Below are positions 1-6,916 of a DNA stretch of 64,000 nt, one piece after another. Every line of letters begins with the position of its first letter. The stretch's first letter is position 1. The stretch spans positions 41,668 through 105,667 of the forward strand of contig CAYZSO010000008.1 in assembly GCA_964479695.1 (NCBI GenBank), read 5' to 3'. Both the position numbers and the translations under genes were made by a program. The stretch comes from JAAYZH01 sp964479695. GTDB lineage: Bacteria; Bacillota; Clostridia; Saccharofermentanales; Fastidiosipilaceae. Under the pieces are notes generated by a model, which worked only from the letters and a program-made list of their open reading frames with translations, was not told the origin of the DNA and searched no databases.

Positions 1-190
1 CCATCAGCTGCCGAATGGCATCATAAATCAAGCCGTTCGCTTGATCATAAAAATCAGACTTCTCCAGCCCACCCATCTCGGTTCTGGCCTTCTCCGACAG
101 GAGAGCACCGCCAAGAAGGGACTGCTCCGCATCAATATTTTGCGGCGGAACTTTCATAAACAAGTTTTTATTCTGCGCGTTTTCGGCCAT
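1..190 (-). CDS. dnaB: Replicative DNA helicase DnaB, N-terminal part (cut by window edge)
   Basis: Only the first 63 codons are inside the window; the gene runs off the left edge. The visible protein starts MAENAQNKNLFMKVPPQNID and continues with the EQSLLGG segment that is typical of the DnaB N-terminal domain, which binds primase and helps hexamer assembly. DnaB unwinds the fork ahead of the replicative polymerase. The ATG is at 188-190 and an AAGGA-like ribosome binding site sits about 9 bases upstream. It lies directly downstream of rplI on the same strand, the common Bacillota order rplI-dnaB, which supports the call. The gap to rplI is about 195 bases. Confidence 0.93.
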   Translation of the reverse strand, partial: MAENAQNKNLFMKVPPQNIDAEQSLLGGALLSEKARTEMGGLEKSDFYDQANGLIYDAIRQLM

Positions 191-269
191 CACTTTATCC
201 TTAGTTGCTAATTTTCGTTCTTGTCTTCGACTCAGTTCTTCAACGACTCGAGTTCTCTGATTCCTTGGT

Positions 270-287
270 CTTTGGCCAAAGCCGCCC
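270..287. repeat. Intergenic copy of the dispersed 13-mer GGCCAAAGCCGCC
   Basis: The 13-mer at 274-286 is preceded by TTT, giving the 16-mer TTTGGCCAAAGCCGCC with an internal palindrome TTTGGCCAAA. It lies in the non-coding gap between rplI and dnaB. Ten further exact copies are inside genes: 3070-3082, 4923-4935, 7235-7247, 9357-9369, 14071-14083, 17855-17867, 22647-22659, 29082-29094, 42624-42636 and 50732-50744. Because this copy is outside any convincing reading frame, protein composition alone does not explain it. Confidence 0.8.
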
Positions 288-385
288 ATCCCACTCCCAC
301 GGTTGCTTGCAAGGTCATCTTGCCTTCGCAAGTCGCATCGTTGCCGGTAATCACATCATTTCCGGAGTTCGTGGTCCCGACAAAA

Positions 386-829
386 CTACAGAGACTCCAC
401 CGTGACGGTAATTTCGCAGCTGACCTCATTATGCAATTTCAGGTGAACATCCGTACTGCCGACATTCTTCAAATTAGTCTTCAATGTAATATTTCTTTTA
501 TCAACAGTATATCCAGCTTCAGCCAAAGCATCCGCCACATCCATTGCCGTTAATGTACCGTACAGTCTGCCACCTTCACCGGTTTTCTTACGAATCACGA
601 AAGTCTTCTTGTCAATGGTCTTCGCCAAATCCTTCGCTTCCTGAAGCTCGCGCTCTTCTCTAGCCTTGCGAGCACCCTGCTTCTGCTTGATTTCGTTTAA
701 ATTTCCACCAGTTGCCTCAACGGCCAAATTCTGTTTAAACAAGAAGTTTCTCGCATAGCCATCGCTAACCTCAACCACATCATTCTTCTTACCAAGTTTC
801 TTCACATCTTCCAGTAATACAACTTTCAT
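386..829 (-). CDS. rplI: 50S ribosomal protein L9
   Basis: The 147-residue product has the L9 layout: an N-terminal globular domain beginning MKVVLLEDVKKLGKK with the conserved GYARNFL motif, a long charged helix (NEIKQKQGARKAREERE) and a C-terminal domain ending in EVSCEITVTVESL. L9 binds 23S rRNA at the base of the L1 stalk. An upstream in-frame start at 868 exists, but the ATG at 829 matches the family N-terminus and has an AGAGAGG ribosome binding site, so I place the start there. It precedes dnaB and follows the rpsF-ssb-rpsR group, from which it is separated by a terminator and a repeat-bearing promoter region. Confidence 0.97.
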   Translation of the reverse strand: MKVVLLEDVKKLGKKNDVVEVSDGYARNFLFKQNLAVEATGGNLNEIKQKQGARKAREERELQEAKDLAKTIDKKTFVIRKKTGEGGRLYGTLTAMDVADALAEAGYTVDKRNITLKTNLKNVGSTDVHLKLHNEVSCEITVTVESL

Positions 830-865
830 ATCGATACCTCTCTTCTCAGGGGATTGGAACAAGCT

Positions 866-951
866 CAATCATTTACGTCATTATAATAACTACAATCATT
901 TACGTCATTATAACCAATAATGTAGTTGACGGTCTTATAACGTCTTATAAA
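866..951. repeat. Tandem 21-bp repeats carrying -10-like boxes upstream of rplI
   Basis: A 21-bp sequence occurs at 866-886 and again at 893-913 (27-bp period). Read on the minus strand each copy starts TTATAATGACG, so a perfect TATAAT -10-like hexamer is duplicated in front of rplI. A second, 10-bp repeat (GTCTTATAAM) follows at 932-951. I see no convincing -35 boxes, so promoter function is inferred only. Confidence 0.6.
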
Positions 952-976
952 ACCAATTAGAACAAGCCAATTTAAA

Positions 977-1000
977 AAACCTGCCGGCGAAGGCAGGTTT
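977..1000 (-). terminator. Intrinsic terminator after rpsR
   Basis: On the minus strand a 9-bp stem AAACCTGCC / GGCAGGTTT with a 6-base loop is followed by a T-rich run (positions 979 down to 971). It ends the rpsF-ssb-rpsR transcription unit. Confidence 0.85.
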
Positions 1001-1025
1001 GGTTTCGCACAAAAGATTTAGCCAA

Positions 1026-1058
1026 CTAAATCTTCCGGAAAACTTAATCTTCCGAAAA
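1026..1058. repeat. Stop-spanning tandem repeat at the 3' end of rpsR
   Basis: Two 16-17 bp units, 1043-1058 (inside rpsR, containing its TAA) and 1026-1042 (downstream), differ by one or two bases. The unit on the minus strand is TTTTCGGAAGATTAAG, which encodes the last residues FSED plus stop. Confidence 0.75.
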
Positions 1059-1301
1059 CGGAAGAATTGCTACGTGTCTGGCTCTCTTAATTGCTGTTGT
1101 CAGCATACGCTGATGACGGGCACAAGTACCGGTCATGCGCTTAGGAAGGATCTTGCCATTCTCTGCGATAAATTTACGCAAGCGAACAGGATCCTTGTAA
1201 TCAATTGCCTCAATATGATCTGCACAGAAAGCACACACCTTACGGCGGGGTCTTCTGCGGTTACCACCCTGGAAACGGGAGGCGCTTCTTGGTTCTGCCA
1301 T
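1044..1301 (-). CDS. rpsR: 30S ribosomal protein S18
   Basis: The 85-residue basic protein carries the S18 core, including RRPRRKVCAFC, the KDPVRLRKFI segment and the terminal motif RHQRMLTTAIKRARHVAILPF. S18 binds with S6 on the platform of the small subunit. An AAAGGAG ribosome binding site precedes the ATG. It follows ssb with a gap of about 20 bases and is the last gene of the rpsF-ssb-rpsR operon. Its final codons are tandemly duplicated past the stop. Confidence 0.98.
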   Translation of the reverse strand: MAEPRSASRFQGGNRRRPRRKVCAFCADHIEAIDYKDPVRLRKFIAENGKILPKRMTGTCARHQRMLTTAIKRARHVAILPFSED

Positions 1302-1322
1302 AGTCTGGGACTCCTTTCAAAA

Positions 1323-1811
1323 TTATAGGTCGAAAGGCAGCGAAGTATCATCGTCCGGTGCTTCGAAAAAGCCATCAGAAGGCTGATTGAAATTGTTCTC
1401 ATTCCGGGCCGGTTGTTTCGGGCTATACGTGTTTCCGCTCTGATTCCTGGAGTAATCCTGTGACTGGCTGCTGGAGCCGGATTGCGTCCCGGAGGACTTA
1501 CTGTCAGCAAAGTAGACCTCATCAGCCACAACTTCAGTTGAATAGCGACGGGCACCTTCTTTATCTTGCCAGGAACGAACTTGAATTGAACCGACTAAAG
1601 CAATCCTTGAACCTTTATGGAAATATTTCGAAACAAACTCTGCAGTCTGTCTCCAGGTCACGATCGGAATAAAATCTGCTTCTCTCTCGCCCGCCTGGTT
1701 CTTGAATCGTCTGTCGACTGCGATGGTAAAGGTACAGACACTAACGCCATTATTCGTGCTCTTAAGCTCGGGTTCTGCCGTGAGTCTGCCCATAAGAATT
1801 GCCTTATTCAT
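1323..1811 (-). CDS. ssb: Single-stranded DNA-binding protein
   Basis: The 162-residue protein begins MNKAILMGRLTAEPELK, the SSB OB-fold start, and contains the conserved TWRQTAEFVSKYFHKG segment. Residues from about 105 to 150 are a Gln/Ser/Asn-rich linker. The end, DDDTSLPFDL, is the acidic tail through which SSB recruits repair and replication partners. The position between rpsF and rpsR is the standard Bacillota arrangement. Confidence 0.98.
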   Translation of the reverse strand: MNKAILMGRLTAEPELKSTNNGVSVCTFTIAVDRRFKNQAGEREADFIPIVTWRQTAEFVSKYFHKGSRIALVGSIQVRSWQDKEGARRYSTEVVADEVYFADSKSSGTQSGSSSQSQDYSRNQSGNTYSPKQPARNENNFNQPSDGFFEAPDDDTSLPFDL

Positions 1812-1862
1812 GCTGTCTGCCTTTCTGTAAACTACTGTTTACAATGTATTTCGTACTTTTGT

Positions 1863-2150
1863 TTACTCTTCCACCGAAATAATCATGTAGCGCATGACGC
1901 CTTCGGTAATCTTAAGTATACGTTGAATTTCTTCCGGAGCATCCGGTTCTGCACTAAACAGAACAACAGAATAATCCCCCTCAGTCTGGTCTTCAATCGG
2001 GTAAGCTAAACGCTTCATGCCCCAATGGTCAACTGACTCAATCGTGCCATCCGTTTCGACGATCGACTTAATCTTCTCATGAAGCTCAGTCAAACCTTCT
2101 GCACCAACGACCGGTGAGAGTACATACATTAATTCATACTTTCTTGCCAT
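1863..2150 (-). CDS. rpsF: 30S ribosomal protein S6
   Basis: The 95-residue product begins MARKYELMYVLSP and contains the S6 motif WGMKRLAYPIEDQTEGDYSVVLF. S6 pairs with S18 on the small subunit. The open frame extends upstream to 2255, but the ATG at 2150 has an ideal GGAGGTG ribosome binding site and fits the family start. It is the first gene of the rpsF-ssb-rpsR operon. Confidence 0.97.
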   Translation of the reverse strand: MARKYELMYVLSPVVGAEGLTELHEKIKSIVETDGTIESVDHWGMKRLAYPIEDQTEGDYSVVLFSAEPDAPEEIQRILKITEGVMRYMIISVEE

Positions 2151-2180
2151 GGTAATTTCACCTCCTTCTGGACTCGCGAC

Positions 2181-2217
2181 TCTGCCTTCTGGTTCTCCAT
2201 CTATAAAGAACCGCAGA
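2181..2217 (-). promoter_or_regulatory. Leader hairpin upstream of rpsF
   Basis: On the minus strand the leader can fold as TCTGC + GGTTCT ... AGAACC + (AGAAG bulge) + GCAGA, a two-part stem with an asymmetric bulge about 30 bases before the rpsF start. Many bacteria carry an autoregulatory S6:S18 binding structure here, but I do not see the CCG element described for that motif, so this is only a candidate. Confidence 0.3.
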
Positions 2218-2426
2218 GTAAGGATAGCTGCAGTAAAGATCTTTGCAGCCCGCACAGTCTAACAAAAATCTTAGCGAAACGTCAAATGCTTTGAGACGAA
2301 AATCTCACGAAATTAAGTGAAATTAAGCTCTTGTAGCAAATTCTCATTGAATATTATTCCCTCTGTGAATATTCTCTGAATTTAACCATTGAGGCCCCTC
2401 TCCCACACCATCAAAGCAAAAAGGTC

Positions 2427-2666
2427 TTTTCAAACTGGCAAGGATCCGGAAACTTGCGACATCAGAAATTTTTCAGAGACGACCTTAAAGCTTGTTTAAT
2501 CGTCAGGTGAATGATTACTGACCCGAAGGTGGAAATTATTGAATGAATACTGACCTCAACGCTAATGCTGTTTAGTTTGAGCATACCAACAATAGGAAAA
2601 CCTCTCAAAATCCTGAGTTTACCGAATTAAGTGTCGCAAGTTTCTCGATCCGGACCAACTTGGAAA
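2427..2666 (-). repeat. Repeat element copy A (240 bp, terminal inverted repeats)
   Basis: This 240-bp non-coding unit has imperfect 35-bp inverted ends at 2427-2461 and 2632-2666, both ending inward in TTGCGACA. Two internal 16-bp direct repeats lie at 2540-2555 and 2508-2523, which read on the minus strand as GGTCAGTATTCATTCA and GGTCAGTAATCATTCA. Measured from the outer end at 2666 they start 111 and 143 bases in, the same spacing as in copies B and C. Relative to those copies this one is inverted. No convincing reading frame is present. Confidence 0.85.
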
Positions 2667-2746
2667 TAAGACCTCAAACATTCAAGCTCCCAAGAACAAA
2701 TTCAGGAACCATTCGCCGCCAATACCGCTCCGATAGCAACGAACTC

Positions 2747-2778
2747 ACTACATATGTTTAAATTTAAACTTATGTAGT
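2747..2778. repeat. 32-bp palindrome, copy A
   Basis: A near-perfect palindrome with left arm ACTACATATGTTTAAA (one mismatched pair). Related copies are at 11999-12030 and 62439-62470. It is 80 bp from repeat element copy A and its right arm overlaps a tandem duplicate of the end of sua5. Confidence 0.8.
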
Positions 2779-2798
2779 CAAATCTTATGTAGTCAACT
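2769..2798. repeat. Stop-spanning tandem repeat at the 3' end of sua5
   Basis: Two 15-bp units at 2784-2798 and 2769-2783, identical in 14 of 15 positions. On the minus strand the unit TTGACTACATAAG encodes the final Leu-Thr-Thr and the TAA stop; the second copy lies wholly downstream and forms part of the 32-bp palindrome. Confidence 0.8.
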
Positions 2799-3873
2799 CT
2801 TGGGTGCCGCTGGCTTTTGCTAAACGATTCATGTATGCGGCACCGTAAGAACCTAATGGTTGTTCTTCCGCCCAAATGTCTGTGACATGAAGTCGATCAA
2901 ACGCACGAAACGCAGCAAACAGACCCCGCGCTGCATCTTTGTGACTCTGATCCTGCGCAAAGGTGATTATTTCGTAAACAAGGCCCGAATCAGCCAAGAT
3001 ATTTTCCGCTTCCTGACGAAAAGATTCGGAAATGTAGAATGCCGGATAAGTGCCGAGGATGTGTTGGGAGGCGGCTTTGGCCAAAAATTTAGTCTTCGAC
3101 TCTGCATCGCTCCCGGACAAAATGTGAACTCGGGCACGTGGAGCATAGTGGCGATATTTCATACCCGGCGCACGCGGCGCCTCATGATCAGAAGGCGAAG
3201 GAATCTGAAGGTCAACCGCCAGATGATTTGCCTCGAGGGTTTTGCGGATCGCCTCCGCACTAATTCCGCCCGGACGAAGGAGCTCAAGTTTCCCGTCAAC
3301 CCAAGACACAATGGTTGATTCGACGCCAACAGAACAAGGACCCGCATCAATCAGATAAGGCACGAGTCCGTCCAAATCTTCCAGCGCATCCTCTCCTGTT
3401 GTTGGCGAAGGTCTCCCGCTGATGTTTGCTGAAGGTGCGGCGATTCCGGTGCCGGCCATTTCGATCAGGCGCTGGGCTGTGGCATTTCCCGGAATCCTGA
3501 CTCCGATTGTCGGCAAGCCGGCAGTGACTGCTGTGACAGCCGAGGTAATCTCCGGTCGATGTTCCATAATTAACGTGAATGGACCGGGACAAAATGCAGC
3601 TGTCAAAACCGACGCCACCTCATCCCAGTTAGCGAAATAGGTTTTCATACGCTCAATGGATGACTCATGAACGATCAACGGATTATCTTGGGGGCGTCCC
3701 TTGACGGCATAAATTCGAGCCACCGCCGCCTCATCATCCCAAACCGCGCCTAGACCATAAACGGTTTCCGTTGGAAAGCACACCACGCCACCTCGCAGCA
3801 GCGAGTCTGCCGCGGGCTTCATGAGTGCAGAATCCGGATTCTGTGGATCAACCTTGATGACAACGGTTTTCAT
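2785..3873 (-). CDS. sua5: L-threonylcarbamoyladenylate synthase (Sua5/YwlC type)
   Basis: The 362-residue protein has an N-terminal YrdC domain (roughly 10-200; GGVVCFPTETVYGLGA, KGRPQDNPLIVH, APSANISGRPSPT) and a C-terminal Sua5 domain with APGMKYRHYAP. It makes threonylcarbamoyl-AMP, the first step of t6A37 modification of ANN-decoding tRNAs. The length agrees with two-domain Sua5 rather than short TsaC. It is the last gene of the rpmE-prmC-DUF951-prfA-sua5 group, a usual Bacillota order. A copy of the 13-mer lies at 3070-3082, encoding LAKAA in the linker of the Sua5 domain. Confidence 0.95.
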   Translation of the reverse strand: MKTVVIKVDPQNPDSALMKPAADSLLRGGVVCFPTETVYGLGAVWDDEAAVARIYAVKGRPQDNPLIVHESSIERMKTYFANWDEVASVLTAAFCPGPFTLIMEHRPEITSAVTAVTAGLPTIGVRIPGNATAQRLIEMAGTGIAAPSANISGRPSPTTGEDALEDLDGLVPYLIDAGPCSVGVESTIVSWVDGKLELLRPGGISAEAIRKTLEANHLAVDLQIPSPSDHEAPRAPGMKYRHYAPRARVHILSGSDAESKTKFLAKAASQHILGTYPAFYISESFRQEAENILADSGLVYEIITFAQDQSHKDAARGLFAAFRAFDRLHVTDIWAEEQPLGSYGAAYMNRLAKASGTQELTT

Positions 3874-3885
3874 TCAGCAACATCC

Positions 3886-4036
3886 TCATTCATCCTCATT
3901 CATCCTCATGCATCATCATCCGCAATTCACCATTCCCAGTCATCAATCATCATCCCCAATTCATCATTCGTCGTCCCCAATGCAACATCCCCAATCATCA
4001 TCCCTAATCATTCATCATCATCCCCAGTCACGCCCG
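3886..4036. repeat. Degenerate ATGATG-rich repeats between prfA and sua5
   Basis: A 10-bp unit (CATCCTCATT) is repeated about three times near 3890-3920. Further units of the form TGGGGATGATGAT (minus strand) recur up to and into the end of prfA, whose last codons TGDDDE plus stop are one of the copies. The array is degenerate and fills the whole gap. Confidence 0.65.
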
Positions 4037-5111
4037 ACGCCAGCTGCGACGTCCTCTCTGCCGCAGTGAGCGCGTCAACCAGAGGATCCAAGTCGCCGCC
4101 CAGAATTTCCTCCAGTTTGTAAAGCGTCAGACCAATTCGGTGATCCGTCACGCGGCCTTGTGGGAAGTTGTAGGTGCGGATTCTTTCGCTTCGTTCGCCG
4201 GTGCCGACTTGGGCTTTGCGCTCCCCGGCAATCGCGGAAGAACGTTTCTCCTCCTCCATTTCCAAAAGTCTCGCACGCAAAACGCTCATCGCTTTATCCT
4301 TATTTTTATGCTGTGAACGCTGGTCCTGACACGTAACCACAACCCCGGTCGGCAGGTGGGTAATGCGGATCGCCGATGACGTTTTGTTAACATGCTGCCC
4401 ACCGGCACCCGACGCACGATAGGTATCAATTTGCAGATCCGCTGGATTAATCTCCAGATCCACCTCATCCACTTCCGGCATCACCGCAACCGTCACCGTC
4501 GACGTATGGATGCGTCCCCCAGATTCAGTTACCGGAACACGCTGCACTCGATGCACCCCGCGCTCATATTTCATGTGGCTAAAGGCGCCTTTGCCCGACA
4601 GAATAAACGTTACACCCTTGTAGCCGCCAATCTCGGTTTCATTGGCATCAACCAGATCAAATGAGAAGCCCTTACGTTCCGCATAAGCCTGGTACATTTC
4701 AAACAGATCTGCCGCGAATAGCGCCGCTTCTTCCCCGCCGGCACCACCTCTGATTTCCATGATCACATCACGTTCATCACGCGGATCCTTAGGCTGCAGG
4801 AGAGAAAGGAGGTTCTGTTCCAATTTCTCCCCCTCCTCGGTGTGAGATGCGATTTCTTCTTTGATCAGCTGCACAAGTTCATTCTCAGAGGAGGGTGTTT
4901 CCTCGAGAAGTGCTTTATTTTCGGCCAAAGCCGCCTGACACTCCTCATATTGCGCAAATGTTTCTACGAGGTCAGTCAGATCGGCTGCCTCTTTCACAAT
5001 CTTGAGATACTTCTCCTGGTCACGCAAAACCTCAGGGCTTGCCATCTCCGTTTGAAGTTCGTCATAACGAGCTTTGATTTGTTTCAATTTTGCCAGCGTC
5101 TGCTCTTGCAT
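4008..5111 (-). CDS. prfA: Peptide chain release factor 1
   Basis: The 367-residue protein has the class I release factor layout, with the GGQ motif in GAGGQHVNKTSSAIRI near residue 237, which triggers peptidyl-tRNA hydrolysis in the ribosome. The N-terminal coiled coil and neighbouring prmC, which methylates this glutamine, fit RF1 rather than RF2. The gene follows the DUF951 gene by 12 bases. The last residues GDDDE belong to a degenerate repeat that continues downstream of the stop. A 13-mer copy at 4923-4935 encodes AALA in the N-terminal helix region. Confidence 0.95.
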   Translation of the reverse strand: MQEQTLAKLKQIKARYDELQTEMASPEVLRDQEKYLKIVKEAADLTDLVETFAQYEECQAALAENKALLEETPSSENELVQLIKEEIASHTEEGEKLEQNLLSLLQPKDPRDERDVIMEIRGGAGGEEAALFAADLFEMYQAYAERKGFSFDLVDANETEIGGYKGVTFILSGKGAFSHMKYERGVHRVQRVPVTESGGRIHTSTVTVAVMPEVDEVDLEINPADLQIDTYRASGAGGQHVNKTSSAIRITHLPTGVVVTCQDQRSQHKNKDKAMSVLRARLLEMEEEKRSSAIAGERKAQVGTGERSERIRTYNFPQGRVTDHRIGLTLYKLEEILGGDLDPLVDALTAAERTSQLASGVTGDDDE

Positions 5112-5123
5112 ACTTGCCTTCCT

Positions 5124-5351
5124 TTATGCCTTTGGGTCAACGTCTGTCGCAGCCTCAGGCTTCACTTCTTTTGTTGCTTTCTCCAGATCCCGGCGCTTCA
5201 TGCGAAGCAGATGCCCGCAGCCCAAGCAGGTGAGTGTCACTTCCGCACCTGCACGCACAACCTTCCATTCTCGTGAGCCACAAGGGTGTGCCTTACGCAT
5301 GATCACTGTTTCGCCTGCTTGATATGGATAAAGAGTAAAATCTTTCATCAT
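5124..5351 (-). CDS. DUF951 family small zinc-binding-like protein
   Basis: The 75-residue product contains the DUF951 core MRKAHPCGSREWKVVRAGAE followed by CLGCGHLLRMKR. The cysteines in HPCGS and CLGCG look like a metal site; the function of the family is not known. The start could be either of two adjacent ATG codons, and the ribosome binding site is weak. It sits between prmC and prfA in a translation-related operon, with a short gap on each side. The C-terminal 20 residues are an Ala/Lys/Asp-rich tail. Confidence 0.85.
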   Translation of the reverse strand: MMKDFTLYPYQAGETVIMRKAHPCGSREWKVVRAGAEVTLTCLGCGHLLRMKRRDLEKATKEVKPEAATDVDPKA

Positions 5352-5382
5352 TTTTCACTCACTTTATAGCCTACGCCCGCTT

Positions 5383-5414
5383 CATAGTCTACACTCACAC
5401 ATAGTCTACACATG
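5383..5414. repeat. Stop-spanning tandem repeat at the 3' end of prmC
   Basis: The sequence CATAGTCTACAC occurs at 5383 and 5400 with a 17-bp period. On the minus strand the inner copy contains the last codon GTG and the TAG stop of prmC; the other copy is downstream. Confidence 0.65.
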
Positions 5415-6413
5415 CTCCACCGCCTGCACACGCTTCAAACAAGTCACTCTGGGCCGATCAGCCATATCTACCTTAGTCCAGACATATGTCCAGCCAGGAA
5501 TCTCCTCCGACAGTTTCCTGATGGCATTGGCTTGGGTGGCGCCATGCTCAAGGATCAGGAATGTACCTTGATCGAGTAGGTCAGATCCCTCGGTCAAAAT
5601 TCGCTTATACATCCTTAAGCCATCTGTTCCCGCTTCCAGTGCCAGTTCCGGCTCCCAGGAAACAATATTTCCCGAAACCAACTCCTCTTCGGTCAGGTAA
5701 GGCGGATTAGAGATGACAAGAGTCGGTTTCCAACTTCCACGAAGAAGTTTCGTAGGCCAAAGATCGGCCTCTTCCACTTCAATCTGTTCATCGCGGCCAT
5801 TCAAGTGAACATTTTCTCTCGCCGCCTTGCAAGCAGCAGGCGAAATATCCGTAGCCAGAATCTCTAACTTACTCACGTCATCCAGATTGCCGTAGTAGCC
5901 CAAATCACCCTGATCACCAGTTTTACCAAACTCAGACACGGCTTCGGCAAGCCCGAGACTAAGGCAACCGCTTCCCGTGCACAGGTCAAGAACTCGATAA
6001 GGTGCTTTCTCTTGAGCCAAACAAGCCGCTGCTTCATAGACTAAAACCTCTGAATCAGGCCTGGGAATTAACACATCCGGAAAACATCTGATCTTTACGC
6101 CGGCAAACCAAGTAAAACCGGTGATAAGCGGCAGAGGTTTCCCTCGCGCCAGATCATGAACATCTGAAGTTAAGGTCTGGTATTCTGCAGAGGTGAGCAT
6201 ACGTTGGTTGAGAAGTCGAGAAGCCTTTGTCTTACTTTCGTCAGGCAGAAGCACAGCGGCCGCAAGCTCAGTTAGCTCCGTTCCAATCCAGAACATGGAC
6301 TCGTCAGAATAGGACGCGCTGTGCTGTAAAATATCAATCGCTTCTCTCTTCCAATCGCTGTAATGTATTTTCGCACCTGTGCTATCCATACCTGCCATAC
6401 CTGAGTCATCCAT
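5406..6413 (-). CDS. prmC: Peptide chain release factor N5-glutamine methyltransferase
   Basis: The protein, up to 335 residues, shows the PrmC/HemK features: a helical N-terminal substrate domain with ARGKPLPLITGFTWFAGV, a SAM-binding motif VLDLCTGSGCLSLGLA, and the catalytic NPPYL in VISNPPYLTEEEL. It methylates the GGQ glutamine of release factors, consistent with prfA two genes downstream. The start is uncertain: ATG codons at 6413, 6398 and 6389 all fall in a 15-bp tandem repeat (unit near CATACCTGAGTCATC on the plus strand) and none has a clear ribosome binding site. Confidence 0.92.
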   Translation of the reverse strand: MDDSGMAGMDSTGAKIHYSDWKREAIDILQHSASYSDESMFWIGTELTELAAAVLLPDESKTKASRLLNQRMLTSAEYQTLTSDVHDLARGKPLPLITGFTWFAGVKIRCFPDVLIPRPDSEVLVYEAAACLAQEKAPYRVLDLCTGSGCLSLGLAEAVSEFGKTGDQGDLGYYGNLDDVSKLEILATDISPAACKAARENVHLNGRDEQIEVEEADLWPTKLLRGSWKPTLVISNPPYLTEEELVSGNIVSWEPELALEAGTDGLRMYKRILTEGSDLLDQGTFLILEHGATQANAIRKLSEEIPGWTYVWTKVDMADRPRVTCLKRVQAVEHV

Positions 6414-6475
6414 ACCTGAGCTATCTATACCTGTCTTGAGTCATCCACATCTCGGGAATCCACATCTGAGATTTT
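6375..6475. repeat. Degenerate 15-bp tandem repeat at the 5' end of prmC
   Basis: Units of about 15 bp related to CATACCTGAGTCATC recur about six times. The array covers the upstream region and the first codons of prmC, placing several in-frame ATG codons in a row. Confidence 0.65.
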
Positions 6476-6485
6476 CCTTCTGAGT

Positions 6486-6516
6486 TAAAAAAAGGACTGC
6501 CAAAAGCTGGCAATCC
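6486..6516 (-). terminator. Intrinsic terminator after rpmE
   Basis: The minus strand shows a GGATTGCCA / TGGCAGTCC stem with loop GCTTT, followed by a run of seven T. It lies between rpmE and prmC and may be partial, since prmC is normally co-transcribed with prfA rather than rpmE. Confidence 0.8.
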
Positions 6517-6541
6517 TCATTCATTCGTATAATGATTTGAC

Positions 6542-6751
6542 TTAATTCCCGTTATGAGTAGCCATACGTCTCTTAAACTTATCAACACGGCCGCCGGCAT
6601 CTACCAGCTTCTGCTTACCTGTAAAGAACGGATGGCATTTGCTGCAAATATCTACGTTAATCTGTGAAACAGTCGAACGAGTCTCAAACGTTTCACCACA
6701 AGCACATTTCACGACACAAGTGTCGTATTTCGGATGGATTCCTTCTCTCAT
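6542..6751 (-). CDS. rpmE: 50S ribosomal protein L31
   Basis: The 69-residue product MREGIHPKYD... is L31 of the zinc-binding type, with CAC near residue 15 and CSKC near residue 37, the CxC/CxxC set that holds zinc. L31 bridges the two ribosomal subunits. A GTG at 6760 extends the frame by three codons, but the ATG at 6751 has an AAGAGGTG ribosome binding site at proper spacing. It heads the prmC-prfA group. Confidence 0.97.
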   Translation of the reverse strand: MREGIHPKYDTCVVKCACGETFETRSTVSQINVDICSKCHPFFTGKQKLVDAGGRVDKFKRRMATHNGN

Positions 6752-6916
6752 TTTGAACACCTCTTACAGAATTCCGACGCGTAAATCTCAGGATTCACGT
6801 ATGCCGGATCGGTTTAACTAGGCTATTCTATCAGCTTACAACGAAAAGTCAAGCCCCATTTTTCAAGCCAACTTTCACGCCCCAATGACAACCCAATTAC
6901 GCCAATTACTTAAATT

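Larger units (their letters stand above)
2151..2784. other. Non-coding gap between sua5 and rpsF
   Basis: It holds the rpsF leader, repeat element copy A (2427-2666) and the 32-bp palindrome (2747-2778). I see no gene in the rest. Confidence 0.7.

Noticed and set aside
205..553. Two plus-strand frames and a minus-strand frame near rplI and dnaB
   Set aside because: They overlap rplI out of frame and show no family features; the minus frame only reads the 13-mer copy as AALAK by chance of frame.
2427..2666. Insertion sequence
   Set aside because: The element has inverted ends but no transposase frame and is only 240 bp; at most a non-autonomous relative.
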